From a virus, in the IMG/VR virus record IMGVR_UViG_3300046535_000883, positions 1 to 39,778 of that record: a stretch of DNA of 39,778 bases; one strand, 5' to 3'. The notes under the pieces are model-generated. The model did no database searches, was not told the origin of the DNA, and saw nothing but the letters and a program-made list of their open reading frames with translations. The translations under genes were made by a program, and so were the position numbers. The stretch's first letter is position 1. Every line of letters begins with the position of its first letter. Of this stretch, positions 1 through 8,030 are shown piece after piece.

Positions 1-127
1 GTCCACGCGGTCCAGGAAAAGAACGCGGACGCGTTCCGCTACGCGATGGGCTACAGCGCCGGCGTCTCGAACGCGATGATCGCCGGCGGTTTCGCAGCTG
101 CTCGCAACGTCGCGAGCGCAGCACTCC
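1..127. repeat. Terminal overlap, left copy
   Basis: Identical to 39652-39778. The length of 127, a common assembly k-mer, and the mid-gene position indicate a circular assembly overlap rather than a true terminal repeat. Confidence 0.9.
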
Positions 128-1455
128 TCAATTCCGCGATCCTCTCCTCATTCGCTGACACCGCGACGCTCGCGCTGACGGCCGCCTATAACCGGCAGTC
201 GATTTTCAACACGTTCCTAAACGGGCTCCGCACCATGAACCCGCTCGCCAAGGGAGCCAGGGCGGAAGCGGCGCGCGCCGGTCTGATGATCGAGTCGACC
301 ATGAACAGCATTCGCCGGTTCCAGGTCGACGCCCTGGGCCCGTCGTTCTCCGCCAGGTTGTCCGACGTAACCATGCGCGCCAGCGGGCTCACCGCCTGGA
401 CGGACGGATGGCGCGCCGGGTTCGGGCTCACGCGAATGCACGCGCTCGCGAGCATCATGCGCGGCGAGATCGATCCGGCGGATCTCAAACTGTTGCGAGC
501 TCACGGCGTCACGGACACGGATCTCGCAGTGTGGCGCGCAGCACAGCCAACGTCGACCAGGTTCGGCCCGCTGCTCACCGCGGAATCGATCTATCGCGTG
601 CCAGATGCGGCGATCGAGGCGATCAAGCTGCCGCGCGTGGGCGACGTGGATGCGTCCGCGATGTCGCTGCGACGCGAGGCGGCGATGCGACTCCTCGGGA
701 TGCTGGTCGAGGAGCAGCACATGGCCGTGGTCGAGCCTGGTTACAACGAACGGCTGCAGATGAGCTCGGGGCGGCCGCGCGGCGAGCTCAAGGGCGAGCT
801 CCTGCAATCGTTCTGGCAGTTCAAATCCTTCCCCTGGTCCGTGTTCCGCAAGCACCTACTCGAACGCGGCACGCGCGGCCAGGACACCGCCGGCGGCAAG
901 GCGCTCTACATCGGCCCGCTCGTGGTTGCATCTACGCTCCTGGGCGCTGCTGCGCTGGCTGCTGACGATCTTTTGAACGGCCGCGATCCGCGTCCGTTCT
1001 ACGGCGCCAACGGGCAAGTGCTGTTCCGCAATTGGGTGTCCGCGTTCTTGAAGGGCGGCGCGCTCGGCGTTTGGGGCGACTACCTGGGCGGCGAGCTCCA
1101 GGGGCAGACGAGCTCGGCGCTCGCGACGCTCGCGGGCCCGCTTGGATCCGGCGTCCACGACGCGCTGCAGCTGACCGTGGGCAACGCGATCCAACACTAC
1201 GCCGGCCAGGAGACGCACATCGGCGCGGAGGCTGTGCGCTTCGCGAAGCGTTGGATCCCGTTCCAAAATATGTGGTACACGAAAGCGGCGACGGACCACA
1301 TCATTTTTCAACAGCTGCAAGATCTGCTCACCCCTGGAACGTCGGAGCGTTCGATGGCGAGAGCGGCGCAAATGTTTGGACAAAAATACTTCTGGCCGCA
1401 GGCCACAACGACACCCGCTCGCGCGCCCAACCTGGCGCACATCCTCGGCCAATAA
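1..1455 (+). CDS. Large internal virion/ejection-type protein, C-terminal part (gene cut by contig ends)
   Basis: This is the 3' part of the gene that begins at 38575. Frame 1 is open from the first base, and the 127-base terminal overlap joins both pieces in frame, giving about 843 residues. The visible part is rich in Ala and Gly. It has a motif QFKSFPWSVFRKH near residue 270 of this fragment, of a kind seen in large phage and prophage proteins next to internal virion proteins. A hydrophobic stretch follows (LYIGPLVVASTLLGAAALAA). It comes after the giant 1699-residue protein and precedes the tail fibre, the place where T7-like phages put proteins ejected with the DNA. No catalytic motif is recognised. 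The role in ejection is inferred from position and size. Confidence 0.75.
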   Translation, partial: VHAVQEKNADAFRYAMGYSAGVSNAMIAGGFAAARNVASAALLNSAILSSFADTATLALTAAYNRQSIFNTFLNGLRTMNPLAKGARAEAARAGLMIESTMNSIRRFQVDALGPSFSARLSDVTMRASGLTAWTDGWRAGFGLTRMHALASIMRGEIDPADLKLLRAHGVTDTDLAVWRAAQPTSTRFGPLLTAESIYRVPDAAIEAIKLPRVGDVDASAMSLRREAAMRLLGMLVEEQHMAVVEPGYNERLQMSSGRPRGELKGELLQSFWQFKSFPWSVFRKHLLERGTRGQDTAGGKALYIGPLVVASTLLGAAALAADDLLNGRDPRPFYGANGQVLFRNWVSAFLKGGALGVWGDYLGGELQGQTSSALATLAGPLGSGVHDALQLTVGNAIQHYAGQETHIGAEAVRFAKRWIPFQNMWYTKAATDHIIFQQLQDLLTPGTSERSMARAAQMFGQKYFWPQATTTPARAPNLAHILGQ

Positions 1456-1464
1456 GGGGCAACC

Positions 1465-3108
1465 ATGACCGTATCCTCGAACCAACGGCAAACGCAGTGG
1501 AACGGCGACGGGCTCTCGTTCGTCTTTCCGACGCAGTTCACTTTTCTGCTGCCGACTGATGTCCAGGTTTACAAGAAGCTGATCGCCGCGACCACCTGGA
1601 ACCTCCTCGCCTACGGCACGCAATGGACGATGGCGGGCGGAGGCAACGGCACCGCCGGAAACATCCTGCTCGCGCAGAGCCCGCTGGTGACTGAGACGAT
1701 CCTGATCGTCCGCAACGTCCCCTATACGCAGCTGGTGAACTTCTCAGCTAACGACACGTTTCCGGCGGAGACGATGGAGGCGTCGCTCGACAAGCTGACG
1801 GAGGCGGATCAGCAGCTCGACGGGCGCCTGTCCGTGCTCGAAGCGGCCGCCGGCGTGATCGCGATCCCGTCGGAGCCCTACATCTTCACGAACAACGCGA
1901 TCATTGCGCTCAAGAACACGATCACGCAGAACGCGGCGATCCCTGCGGGTTACAACGCAATGGCGATCCTCCCCGTGATCTCGAACGGGGTCACGATCAC
2001 GGTTGCGGCGGGCTCGACGTTCATCACGCTCGACAACAGCCTGGGCGGCGGCAATCCGCCAGGCGGCGGCCCGTTCGCGCTGCTCACCACAAACGTGTTC
2101 AGCGGGCGCCAGGACTTCGGCGCAGTCACGGCGAACTACGTCAACCGAATTGACCCTGCATACGGCGACCATTACATCCTCAAGAACGCGGCCACGGCGC
2201 TGCCGGTCAACACGTTCACGGGGGAATTCAACGCGTTCGCCGGCGACGTGCAGGAACAGAGCGGCACGGATTCCCTGGTCGCGCTGCATGGGTTCGCGAC
2301 CTCGAAGCTCACGCACGCCGGCAATGCGGTTGGCGTCGAAGGCTTCGCCATCAACACGACGGACAAGAACGCGGCCGGCCTGGGCGCGACGCTCTACGGC
2401 GGGATCTTCATCGTCGAGAATCAGATGTTCACGCACACGTCGCCCACGAACAGCGGGCTCTACATCGATTTTCGCAACCGCTCGGGCACTGGCGGCGGCA
2501 CGCCGACCAACGGCTCGCCTGGCGCGAACCAGGGCTACAACAAGAATTTCTCCGCGATCACGATCGACTGTCTCCAGGAGCGCGGCACGCTGTCGGGGAT
2601 CACGTGCGGATGGCAGACGGGGATCATGTTCACGAAGCGCGCGCTCGACAAGATCAACGGCGGCGCGCTCGCCGTCGGGATCGATATGACGGCGTTCGAT
2701 CTCGGCAACGTGTTCGCCGGCGACGGCACGCCCTACGGTTCGCGCCTGGCGGCGTGCATTGCGCTGCCGACCGGATGGAACGGATCCACGCAGCTGCCGG
2801 GGATCACGTGGGACACCGCGAAAACCATCTCGACGCTCTACTCCAACGTCGGCACCTGGGAAGTGCGCCAGGCAACGTCGATGCGTTTTGCAGTGCATGC
2901 CGGCGTGGGGTTGATCTACGCCGGCGCGCCATCGATCGGCCAGGATTACAGCAAATATCTGGATCTGATCGGCTTCGGGCAGTACCTCCTGTCGTTCTCG
3001 TTGCAGGGAGGCAAAGCAGGGACCGCGCCATCCAACACGGCCGCACCGCAAGCCTTCATCAAAGTGCGCGCGGACAGTGCGGACGCGTGGATCCCGTTGT
3101 ATTTCTAA
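1465..3108 (+). CDS. Tail fibre protein with T7 gp17-like N-terminal adaptor
   Basis: 547 residues. The first about 125 residues have the pattern of the T7 tail-fibre N-terminal domain, which docks the fibre on the tail: an aromatic-rich start (FVFPTQFTF), a middle with YGTQWTM, then LIVRNVPYTQLVNFSANDTF and a short helix with LTEADQQLDGRL. The rest is Gly/Thr/Asn-rich, as in beta-structured receptor-binding shafts, and is not recognised. The ATG is preceded by AGGGG. It begins 9 bases after the ejection-protein stop and is followed by other adhesin-like genes, so it probably forms or anchors the host-recognition fibre. The N-terminal assignment is fairly safe; the receptor is unknown. Confidence 0.8.
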   Translation: MTVSSNQRQTQWNGDGLSFVFPTQFTFLLPTDVQVYKKLIAATTWNLLAYGTQWTMAGGGNGTAGNILLAQSPLVTETILIVRNVPYTQLVNFSANDTFPAETMEASLDKLTEADQQLDGRLSVLEAAAGVIAIPSEPYIFTNNAIIALKNTITQNAAIPAGYNAMAILPVISNGVTITVAAGSTFITLDNSLGGGNPPGGGPFALLTTNVFSGRQDFGAVTANYVNRIDPAYGDHYILKNAATALPVNTFTGEFNAFAGDVQEQSGTDSLVALHGFATSKLTHAGNAVGVEGFAINTTDKNAAGLGATLYGGIFIVENQMFTHTSPTNSGLYIDFRNRSGTGGGTPTNGSPGANQGYNKNFSAITIDCLQERGTLSGITCGWQTGIMFTKRALDKINGGALAVGIDMTAFDLGNVFAGDGTPYGSRLAACIALPTGWNGSTQLPGITWDTAKTISTLYSNVGTWEVRQATSMRFAVHAGVGLIYAGAPSIGQDYSKYLDLIGFGQYLLSFSLQGGKAGTAPSNTAAPQAFIKVRADSADAWIPLYF

Positions 3109-3128
3109 CCAGAGAGAGGAGCAACAAA

Positions 3129-3401
3129 ATGGACGGCGAAGTTAAAGACGGATTGCCTGTGATCCCGCTCGACAAGATCGAAAAGCCAAGCGACGGCGAG
3201 ATCGCGTCGGCGGAGCAAGAGGCGAAGATTGCATTCCTGGAACTCCAGAATTGTGAGCTCGCGATCCAGGGCGCTGAGGCTGCGGCCCAGGCGAACCAGA
3301 TGGCGATCCGCTCGAACAAGGAGCTCCACCCGAAACTGATCCAATCCTTCGAGCAAGCGAAGGCGCGGGTCGAGATGCTTAAAAAGCTCGCGGGCAAGTA
3401 A
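3129..3401 (+). CDS. Small helical protein between fibre genes
   Basis: 90 residues, not recognised. It is mostly charged and helix-forming, with a likely coiled coil from about residue 25 to the end (IASAEQEAKIAFLELQNCEL, then ELHPKLIQSFEQAKARVEML). A good AGAGAGGAG ribosome site lies upstream of the ATG. It sits between two fibre or adhesin genes, where small chaperones or trimerisation factors are often encoded. A fibre-assembly chaperone is therefore a possible but unproven role. Confidence 0.7.
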   Translation: MDGEVKDGLPVIPLDKIEKPSDGEIASAEQEAKIAFLELQNCELAIQGAEAAAQANQMAIRSNKELHPKLIQSFEQAKARVEMLKKLAGK

Positions 3402-3421
3402 GCCCGCTAGAGGGGACCGCT

Positions 3422-5182
3422 ATGTCGACAGTGCAATGTAATTTCATCAAATCGCTCGATGGCCTGGTGAACATCGATGTCAAGACGATCGCCACGGGCG
3501 GCGCTGGCGTCATTACGTTCCCCTCGAACGCGAAAACATTTCTGCGCGGGGATAACACTTTCACGACCACGCTCTCGCTCACCGGATCGGAGGCGCCGCA
3601 CACGACCCAGGTTGCGAACTCGATGGACGTGCAGCGGTACATTTCCTCGGGCGACTCCGCGACCAATCGGGGGTGGACGTATCGCGTGAGCGCGGGGTTC
3701 GGCTTCTCGTTCTTCACGGGCGACGACGCGGGCCTCTCGGTCAATCCGATCTGGACGGCGAAGCGCACGGGCACGACGCCCACGGTGCTCGCGGTCATGC
3801 CGTTCTCGGGTCGCGTCACGATCGGCAACAACGGCGGCGCGTATCCGACGGACGATGGCGTGAACGCGCTCCAGGTCACGGGCACGATGAGCGCCACGTC
3901 GGGGCTCAACATGCCGGCGACCGGGCGCCAGATCGTCGCGCCCAATATCACCTACGATCTGTATGGCGCCGTGGTCGCGGCCTCGTACTACGTGAACGGC
4001 ACTTACAACGTCGCCGGCGCCGGCCAACAGAATGAGCTCATCAGCTTGCGGCCGTCCTCGGTCACGCTGTCGGGCGTGGGCGCCACGGCGTCGATGCTCA
4101 CCTTCGCCAACCAGGTTGTCTCCTCGATCGCGGGCACGACCGGCTACGGCATTATCGGCAGCGTCATCAATTCCGGCGCCGGCAAATCCACGGCGATCTA
4201 CGGCCGCGCAGTCGGCAGCGGCGCGCACAGCGGGATCCTGATCGGCGGCAATTTCAGCGTGAACACCGTCGCCGGCACGGACACGATCGCGACCTCGTGC
4301 ATCTACGCCTCATGGACCGGCGTTACCTCGTGCCACTTCGGGCTGCAGCTGACCGGCGAAGCGGTTGGCGACGCCGTGGATTACGCGATCTATGTCAACC
4401 AATCCGCGAAGGTCATCGGCTCGCACATCCTGCTCCAGCGCGGAGCGGCACCATGCAACACGTCCGCGAACTTCATGCAGTGCGACGACGTTACGGCGAG
4501 CGCGACGTTCTTCAAGATCACGTCTATCGGCTCGATCGTGTTCGGCGGCACGGCGCAACGGATCCAGGGCGACTTTTCTAATGGCACGATCGGCAATCGC
4601 CTGGCGTTCCAGACCACGACCTTGAACGGATCCACGATCGTGCCTTTCATCACGAACGGCACCGGCGTGGCCTCCGGCTTCCAGCTGCACGATTCGAGCG
4701 ACGCGGCAAACGCGGGGCGCATTGCCTACGCGGCGACGACGACCGGGCACTCGATCAACGTGACATCGATCGGCACCGGCGTGCTGCGCAGCTTGCAGAT
4801 CCAGATGAACACCGTCCCCGGAATCATCCTGCAGTCGACGGGGCGCGTGCTGCTCGGCAACAACCCAACGGACGACGCAGTGAACGGCGTCCAGGTGAGC
4901 AACGCGGATCTCTCGATCAATACGCTCGGGCGCGGGCTGCGCATCAAGCAGGGCGCGAACGCGAAGCAGGGGCGCGCGGTCCTGGTAGCGGGCACGGTCA
5001 CGGTTGCGAATACGAGCGTCGGCGCTAACAGCGACATCCTCATCACGTCGCAGATCGACGGCGGCGCGCCTGGCTTCCTGCGGATCTCGGCGCGCGTGAA
5101 TGGGACGAGCTTCACGATCACGAGCTCCAGCGGCACGGACACAAGCACCGTCGGATGGATGATGCTCGAACCGGCGCCGTGA
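3422..5182 (+). CDS. Probable tail fibre/spike-like structural protein
   Basis: 586 residues, low in charge and rich in Thr, Ser, Gly, Ala and Asn. Motifs typical of phage fibre proteins are present: TFLRGDNTFTTTLSL near residue 39, and two related segments (RVTIGNNGGAYPTDDGVNALQV and RVLLGNNPTDDAVNGVQV) suggesting internal repeats near residues 135 and 478. The C-terminal part (about residues 515-586) is beta-rich and could be a tip or knob. An AGAGGGG ribosome site precedes the ATG. Its place among the fibre genes supports host-surface binding. There is no recognisable enzyme domain, so fibre is preferred over depolymerase spike, but that is not certain. Confidence 0.65.
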   Translation: MSTVQCNFIKSLDGLVNIDVKTIATGGAGVITFPSNAKTFLRGDNTFTTTLSLTGSEAPHTTQVANSMDVQRYISSGDSATNRGWTYRVSAGFGFSFFTGDDAGLSVNPIWTAKRTGTTPTVLAVMPFSGRVTIGNNGGAYPTDDGVNALQVTGTMSATSGLNMPATGRQIVAPNITYDLYGAVVAASYYVNGTYNVAGAGQQNELISLRPSSVTLSGVGATASMLTFANQVVSSIAGTTGYGIIGSVINSGAGKSTAIYGRAVGSGAHSGILIGGNFSVNTVAGTDTIATSCIYASWTGVTSCHFGLQLTGEAVGDAVDYAIYVNQSAKVIGSHILLQRGAAPCNTSANFMQCDDVTASATFFKITSIGSIVFGGTAQRIQGDFSNGTIGNRLAFQTTTLNGSTIVPFITNGTGVASGFQLHDSSDAANAGRIAYAATTTGHSINVTSIGTGVLRSLQIQMNTVPGIILQSTGRVLLGNNPTDDAVNGVQVSNADLSINTLGRGLRIKQGANAKQGRAVLVAGTVTVANTSVGANSDILITSQIDGGAPGFLRISARVNGTSFTITSSSGTDTSTVGWMMLEPAP

Positions 5183-5186
5183 TCGA

Positions 5187-6491
5187 GTGGCGAATCAGTT
5201 TAAAACCGGGCTGAACCCAGGGCTCACCGCTGTAGATCAGCGGCGAGCTCGCCGGCGCATTGGGATCCTGGACGACGATACGACCGTCACATCGGGCGGG
5301 GGATCCGGCGCGCCGATCGACGCGGCCTATCTCCTGGTTGGCGGCGCCGACGGGCGCCTGTCCAATGCGCGGTTCTTGGGCGTCATCAATCCACCGCTGC
5401 AGCTGGTCGACGGCGGGCCAGGCGCGGCCCTGGTCATCAACATTACGGACTTCGCCGCGTCGGGCGGGAGTCATGCGCGCGGCACCGTGCCGGATCCTGG
5501 CGCCGTCGCGGGCTCGACGCGTTTCCTGCGCGAGGATGCAACCTGGGCAGTGCCAGGCGGCGGCAGTGGCACCGTCACCAACATCGCAACCACGCTGCCG
5601 ATCACCGGCGGCCCGATCACGACGACGGGCACGATCGGCGTCAACACAATGGTTGCGAGCGGCGGCGCGCACGCGAGCGGCGTTGTGCCGGATCCTGGTG
5701 CTGTTGCGGGCACGTCTAAATTCCTGCGCGAGGATGCAACCTGGGCGGCACCGCCGGTATCCGGCACGCTGCAGAGCCAGGAATTCACCGCCTCGGGCAC
5801 GTTCAACGTACCGCCAGGCGTCACCGGCGTATGGGTCACGCTGGTGGGTGCTGGCGGCGGCGGTTCCACCACGATCGCGGCGGCGACCGGCGGCGGCGGC
5901 GGCGGATCCGGCGAGAGCATTGTCAACATGCCGGTTGTTGTCGTTGCATCCGGCACGGTCACGGTCACGATCGGCGCGAAAGGTACGGGCGGCGCCGCGG
6001 GCCAGGCAAGCGCCCAGCCAGGCGCCAACGGCGGCGATACGTCCTTTGGCTCGCAGATCATTGCGCGCGGCGGGCTCGGCGCAGCTGCGAGCGCGACGAG
6101 CGGCGCGGGCGGCGGCGCGGGCGGTTCAGCTGCAAAAACGTCGGGCACCGTTGGCACGATCGGAATCGCAGAATCCGTTACCGGGTTCGGCGGCTCGTCG
6201 GGCGGCGGCGGCGGGGCAACGACTGGATCCAACGGCGCGACGGGCGGCCCTGCCGGCGCCTACGCCGGCGCTGCTGGCGGCTCCACTGCGGCAGTGCAAG
6301 CGGGAGGGGGTGGCGGCGCGTCCTCCGTCTACGGCGCGGGCGGCGTCGGCGGCGCCGGCGGCGCGATCGGCGTCAATGCTGCCACGACAGCCTACGGCGC
6401 CGGCGGCGGCGGCGGCGGCGGCAAAGCGACGACCACGATCGGCGGCGGCAACGGCGCCGACGGCTATTGCCTGGTGGTGTGGGTCGCGTAG
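5187..6491 (+). CDS. Glycine-rich tail adhesin, long form
   Basis: 434 residues from a GTG start, 4 bases after the previous stop. Two copies of a fibre repeat (DPGAVAG, then KFLREDATW) occur near residues 104-122 and 170-188. In the DNA these carry a 26-base identical direct repeat (5523-5548 and 5721-5746). From about residue 197 the protein becomes a glycine-rich domain: an EFTASGTFNVPPGV lead-in, then many GGGG runs, ending in YCLVVWVA. Such domains pack as polyglycine helices in phage adhesins such as the T2-type gp38 tip. The C-terminal half is a paralogue of the next gene. A receptor-binding role is likely by family and position. Confidence 0.7.
   Translation: MANQFKTGLNPGLTAVDQRRARRRIGILDDDTTVTSGGGSGAPIDAAYLLVGGADGRLSNARFLGVINPPLQLVDGGPGAALVINITDFAASGGSHARGTVPDPGAVAGSTRFLREDATWAVPGGGSGTVTNIATTLPITGGPITTTGTIGVNTMVASGGAHASGVVPDPGAVAGTSKFLREDATWAAPPVSGTLQSQEFTASGTFNVPPGVTGVWVTLVGAGGGGSTTIAAATGGGGGGSGESIVNMPVVVVASGTVTVTIGAKGTGGAAGQASAQPGANGGDTSFGSQIIARGGLGAAASATSGAGGGAGGSAAKTSGTVGTIGIAESVTGFGGSSGGGGGATTGSNGATGGPAGAYAGAAGGSTAAVQAGGGGGASSVYGAGGVGGAGGAIGVNAATTAYGAGGGGGGGKATTTIGGGNGADGYCLVVWVA
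5523..5746 (+). repeat. 26-base direct repeat in adhesin gene
   Basis: Copies at 5523-5548 and 5721-5746 encode the repeated FLREDATW fibre motif. They could support recombination that changes the number of modules. Confidence 0.75.
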
Positions 6492-7232
6492 ATGGGGGGC
6501 AAAAGCCAGGCGCAGGAATTCACCGCAACCGGCGCCTTCACGTTCAACGTGCCGGCGGGTGTGTCTGTCGTTTTTGTCACGATGATCGCCGGCGGCGGCG
6601 GCGGCGGCGGCCAAGGCTCCGCCACGCCTGGCGCGGGTGGTGCGGGCTCAGGCGAACACTGCGAACGAGTGCCCTACCCCGTCACGCCTGGCGGCACCGT
6701 CTCGGGCTCCATTGGCACCGGCGGCGTGGGCGGAACGAACGCCAACGGGACGGACGGCGGCGCGACCACGTTCGGCACCTTGACGTGCGCGGGTGGCATC
6801 CACGGCACCGGCACGGCGAGCTCGGGGCCTGGCGCCGGCGGCGGCGTGGGCGGCGGGGCGGGTGGTAATCCTGGCGCCATTGGCAGCAAGGTAGGCCGCG
6901 GGCTATTCGGCGGCTCGGGTGGCGGCACGGGCGGGCCGACTGGCGCGGTAGGCAAGGCCGGCGGCGGATCTCAAAGCTACCCTGGCGGGGCGGGCGGCAG
7001 CACGGATCTGAATTGGGGCGGCGGCGGCGGCGGCGGCGCATCCCCCTGGGGCTCGGGCGGCCGTGGTGGCAACACGGCGCCAGTGCCTCATTTCGAGAAC
7101 GGCGTGAGCGCCGTGCCTACCGCCTACGGCGCCGGCGGCGGCGGGGGATCTGGACGGGGCACCGGCGGCACGACAACGACTGGCGGCGACGGCGCCCCAG
7201 GCTACTGCCTGGTCGAGTGGATGGCGCCCTAG
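6492..7232 (+). CDS. Glycine-rich tail adhesin, short paralogue
   Basis: 246 residues. The ATG directly follows the TAG of the previous gene with no spacer. The protein is almost entirely the glycine-rich domain found at the C-terminus of its neighbour: lead-in QEFTATGAFTFNVPAGV, then GGGGGGG runs, ending YCLVEWMAP. It lacks the N-terminal FLREDATW repeats. The pair looks like a tandem duplication of an adhesin tip. The stop codon overlaps the stop of the convergent leftward gene at CTAG (7229-7232). No good ribosome site is visible, so translation is probably coupled to the upstream gene. Confidence 0.65.
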   Translation: MGGKSQAQEFTATGAFTFNVPAGVSVVFVTMIAGGGGGGGQGSATPGAGGAGSGEHCERVPYPVTPGGTVSGSIGTGGVGGTNANGTDGGATTFGTLTCAGGIHGTGTASSGPGAGGGVGGGAGGNPGAIGSKVGRGLFGGSGGGTGGPTGAVGKAGGGSQSYPGGAGGSTDLNWGGGGGGGASPWGSGGRGGNTAPVPHFENGVSAVPTAYGAGGGGGSGRGTGGTTTTGGDGAPGYCLVEWMAP

Positions 7233-7465
7233 CCGTCGATCTTCCGGGACAGCAGACGCGCCAGGCCGACGACTTCGATCCCGCGCCCGTCCCAACCCAC
7301 GTAATAGCTTTCCTCTTTCTCGTTGGCGATCGAGACGGCAACCACGACAACCATTGCGCCGCGCACCTTCGCCGTCTTTATCAGTTCGCTGCAGATGAGC
7401 TCGGCGCGCACCGCCTGGGGAATTGGCGGCGCCGGCGGCGGGGTTGGCTTCTTGCGTTTGCTCAT
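7229..7465 (-). CDS. Small hypothetical protein, last gene of leftward operon
   Basis: 78 residues, not recognised. A basic, Pro-rich start (KRKKPTPPPAPP) leads into an alpha/beta-looking core (MVVVVAVSIANEKEESYYVG) ending GLARLLSRKIDG. A strong GAGGAG site lies upstream of the ATG. That ATG overlaps the stop of a 30-codon gene (ATGA). It is the last gene of the leftward operon and meets the rightward adhesin gene tail to tail. Function unknown. Confidence 0.7.
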   Translation of the reverse strand: MSKRKKPTPPPAPPIPQAVRAELICSELIKTAKVRGAMVVVVAVSIANEKEESYYVGWDGRGIEVVGLARLLSRKIDG

Positions 7466-7554
7466 TTCTCCTCCTCGAAAGTGCTAGGCGGCTCGGGGTC
7501 GATGACACCGAACCGCTCCAGCAGTTTGAAAACCCAACGTAGCAGCGCGTTCAC
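7462..7554 (-). CDS. 30-residue mini-protein between two coupled genes
   Basis: A very small gene: GTG start at 7554, TGA at 7464-7462. Its GTG overlaps the stop of the upstream 159-residue gene (GTGA), and its stop overlaps the ATG of the downstream gene (ATGA). GGAG lies 8 bases before the start. The product has an amphipathic helix (ALLRWVFKLLERFG), then an acidic Pro-containing tail (IDPEPPSTFEEEK). The last codons double as the next gene's ribosome site. Perfect coupling on both sides is the main reason to call it real. It might be mainly a coupling device or a membrane-associated peptide. Confidence 0.6.
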   Translation of the reverse strand: MNALLRWVFKLLERFGVIDPEPPSTFEEEK

Positions 7555-8030
7555 CGGCGAGCTCCGTCGCCCAGGAGCACCAGGCGAAACGACGCCTGGA
7601 TCTGCCCGTCGGCGCGCGGCGCTGTGCGAAAAACCTCGAGCCCGAACACGTCGCCCTCAATGGGCATTTCGACGCCGGCGTGCGCCTTCCAGAACGACTT
7701 AGGCCAGGAGATCACCAGGGGCGTGAACCGCTCTGGATCTTCGAGCATGGCGCCTAACGTGGGCGCGTCGCTGTTGAGCCTGACCACTTCCTCCGGTACC
7801 GGATACGCGACGGGTTGCTTATCCGGTACAGCGGGGGCGGCAGCCCTGCGCATCGCGCCATCGACCCAGACCCACTCCGCAGGCGGCTCCGCGCTCGGCG
7901 CTGCGGGTGCAGCGGGGGCGGCAGCCGGCCCTTTGAAGTAGGGGCACGCACCAGGCCAGGCCGCGCCGCAGCAGATCGTCGGCCCTGGGTGCGTCCACAC
8001 CGGGCCCGTGCATCCGGCCGGCGCGCTCAC
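7551..8030 (-). CDS. Hypothetical protein downstream of recT
   Basis: 159 residues from GTG at 8030, overlapping the recT stop by 4 bases (GTGA). The N-terminus is Cys/Pro/Gly-rich (CTGPVWTHPGPTICCGAAWPGACPYFKG), which might bind metal. An Ala/Pro linker follows (about residues 35-75), then a compact C-terminal part with VISWPKSFWKAHAGVEMPIEGDVFGL. No family recognised. Tight coupling to the annealase suggests it is made with the recombination proteins, but that is only context. Confidence 0.65.
   Translation of the reverse strand: MSAPAGCTGPVWTHPGPTICCGAAWPGACPYFKGPAAAPAAPAAPSAEPPAEWVWVDGAMRRAAAPAVPDKQPVAYPVPEEVVRLNSDAPTLGAMLEDPERFTPLVISWPKSFWKAHAGVEMPIEGDVFGLEVFRTAPRADGQIQASFRLVLLGDGARR

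Noticed and set aside
1-127. True direct terminal repeat of the virion DNA
   Set aside because: Length equals a usual assembly k-mer, lies mid-gene and keeps the frame; an assembly overlap is simpler.
1744-3051. Long minus-strand open frame (435 codons) opposite the tail fibre
   Set aside because: Arg-rich, low-complexity shadow typical of GC-rich genes; the plus-strand frame has the T7 fibre domain and a ribosome site.
7191-7228. Terminator between the convergent operons
   Set aside because: CCAGGC/GCCTGG and GGCGCC/GGCGCC can pair, but no T-run follows on either strand.
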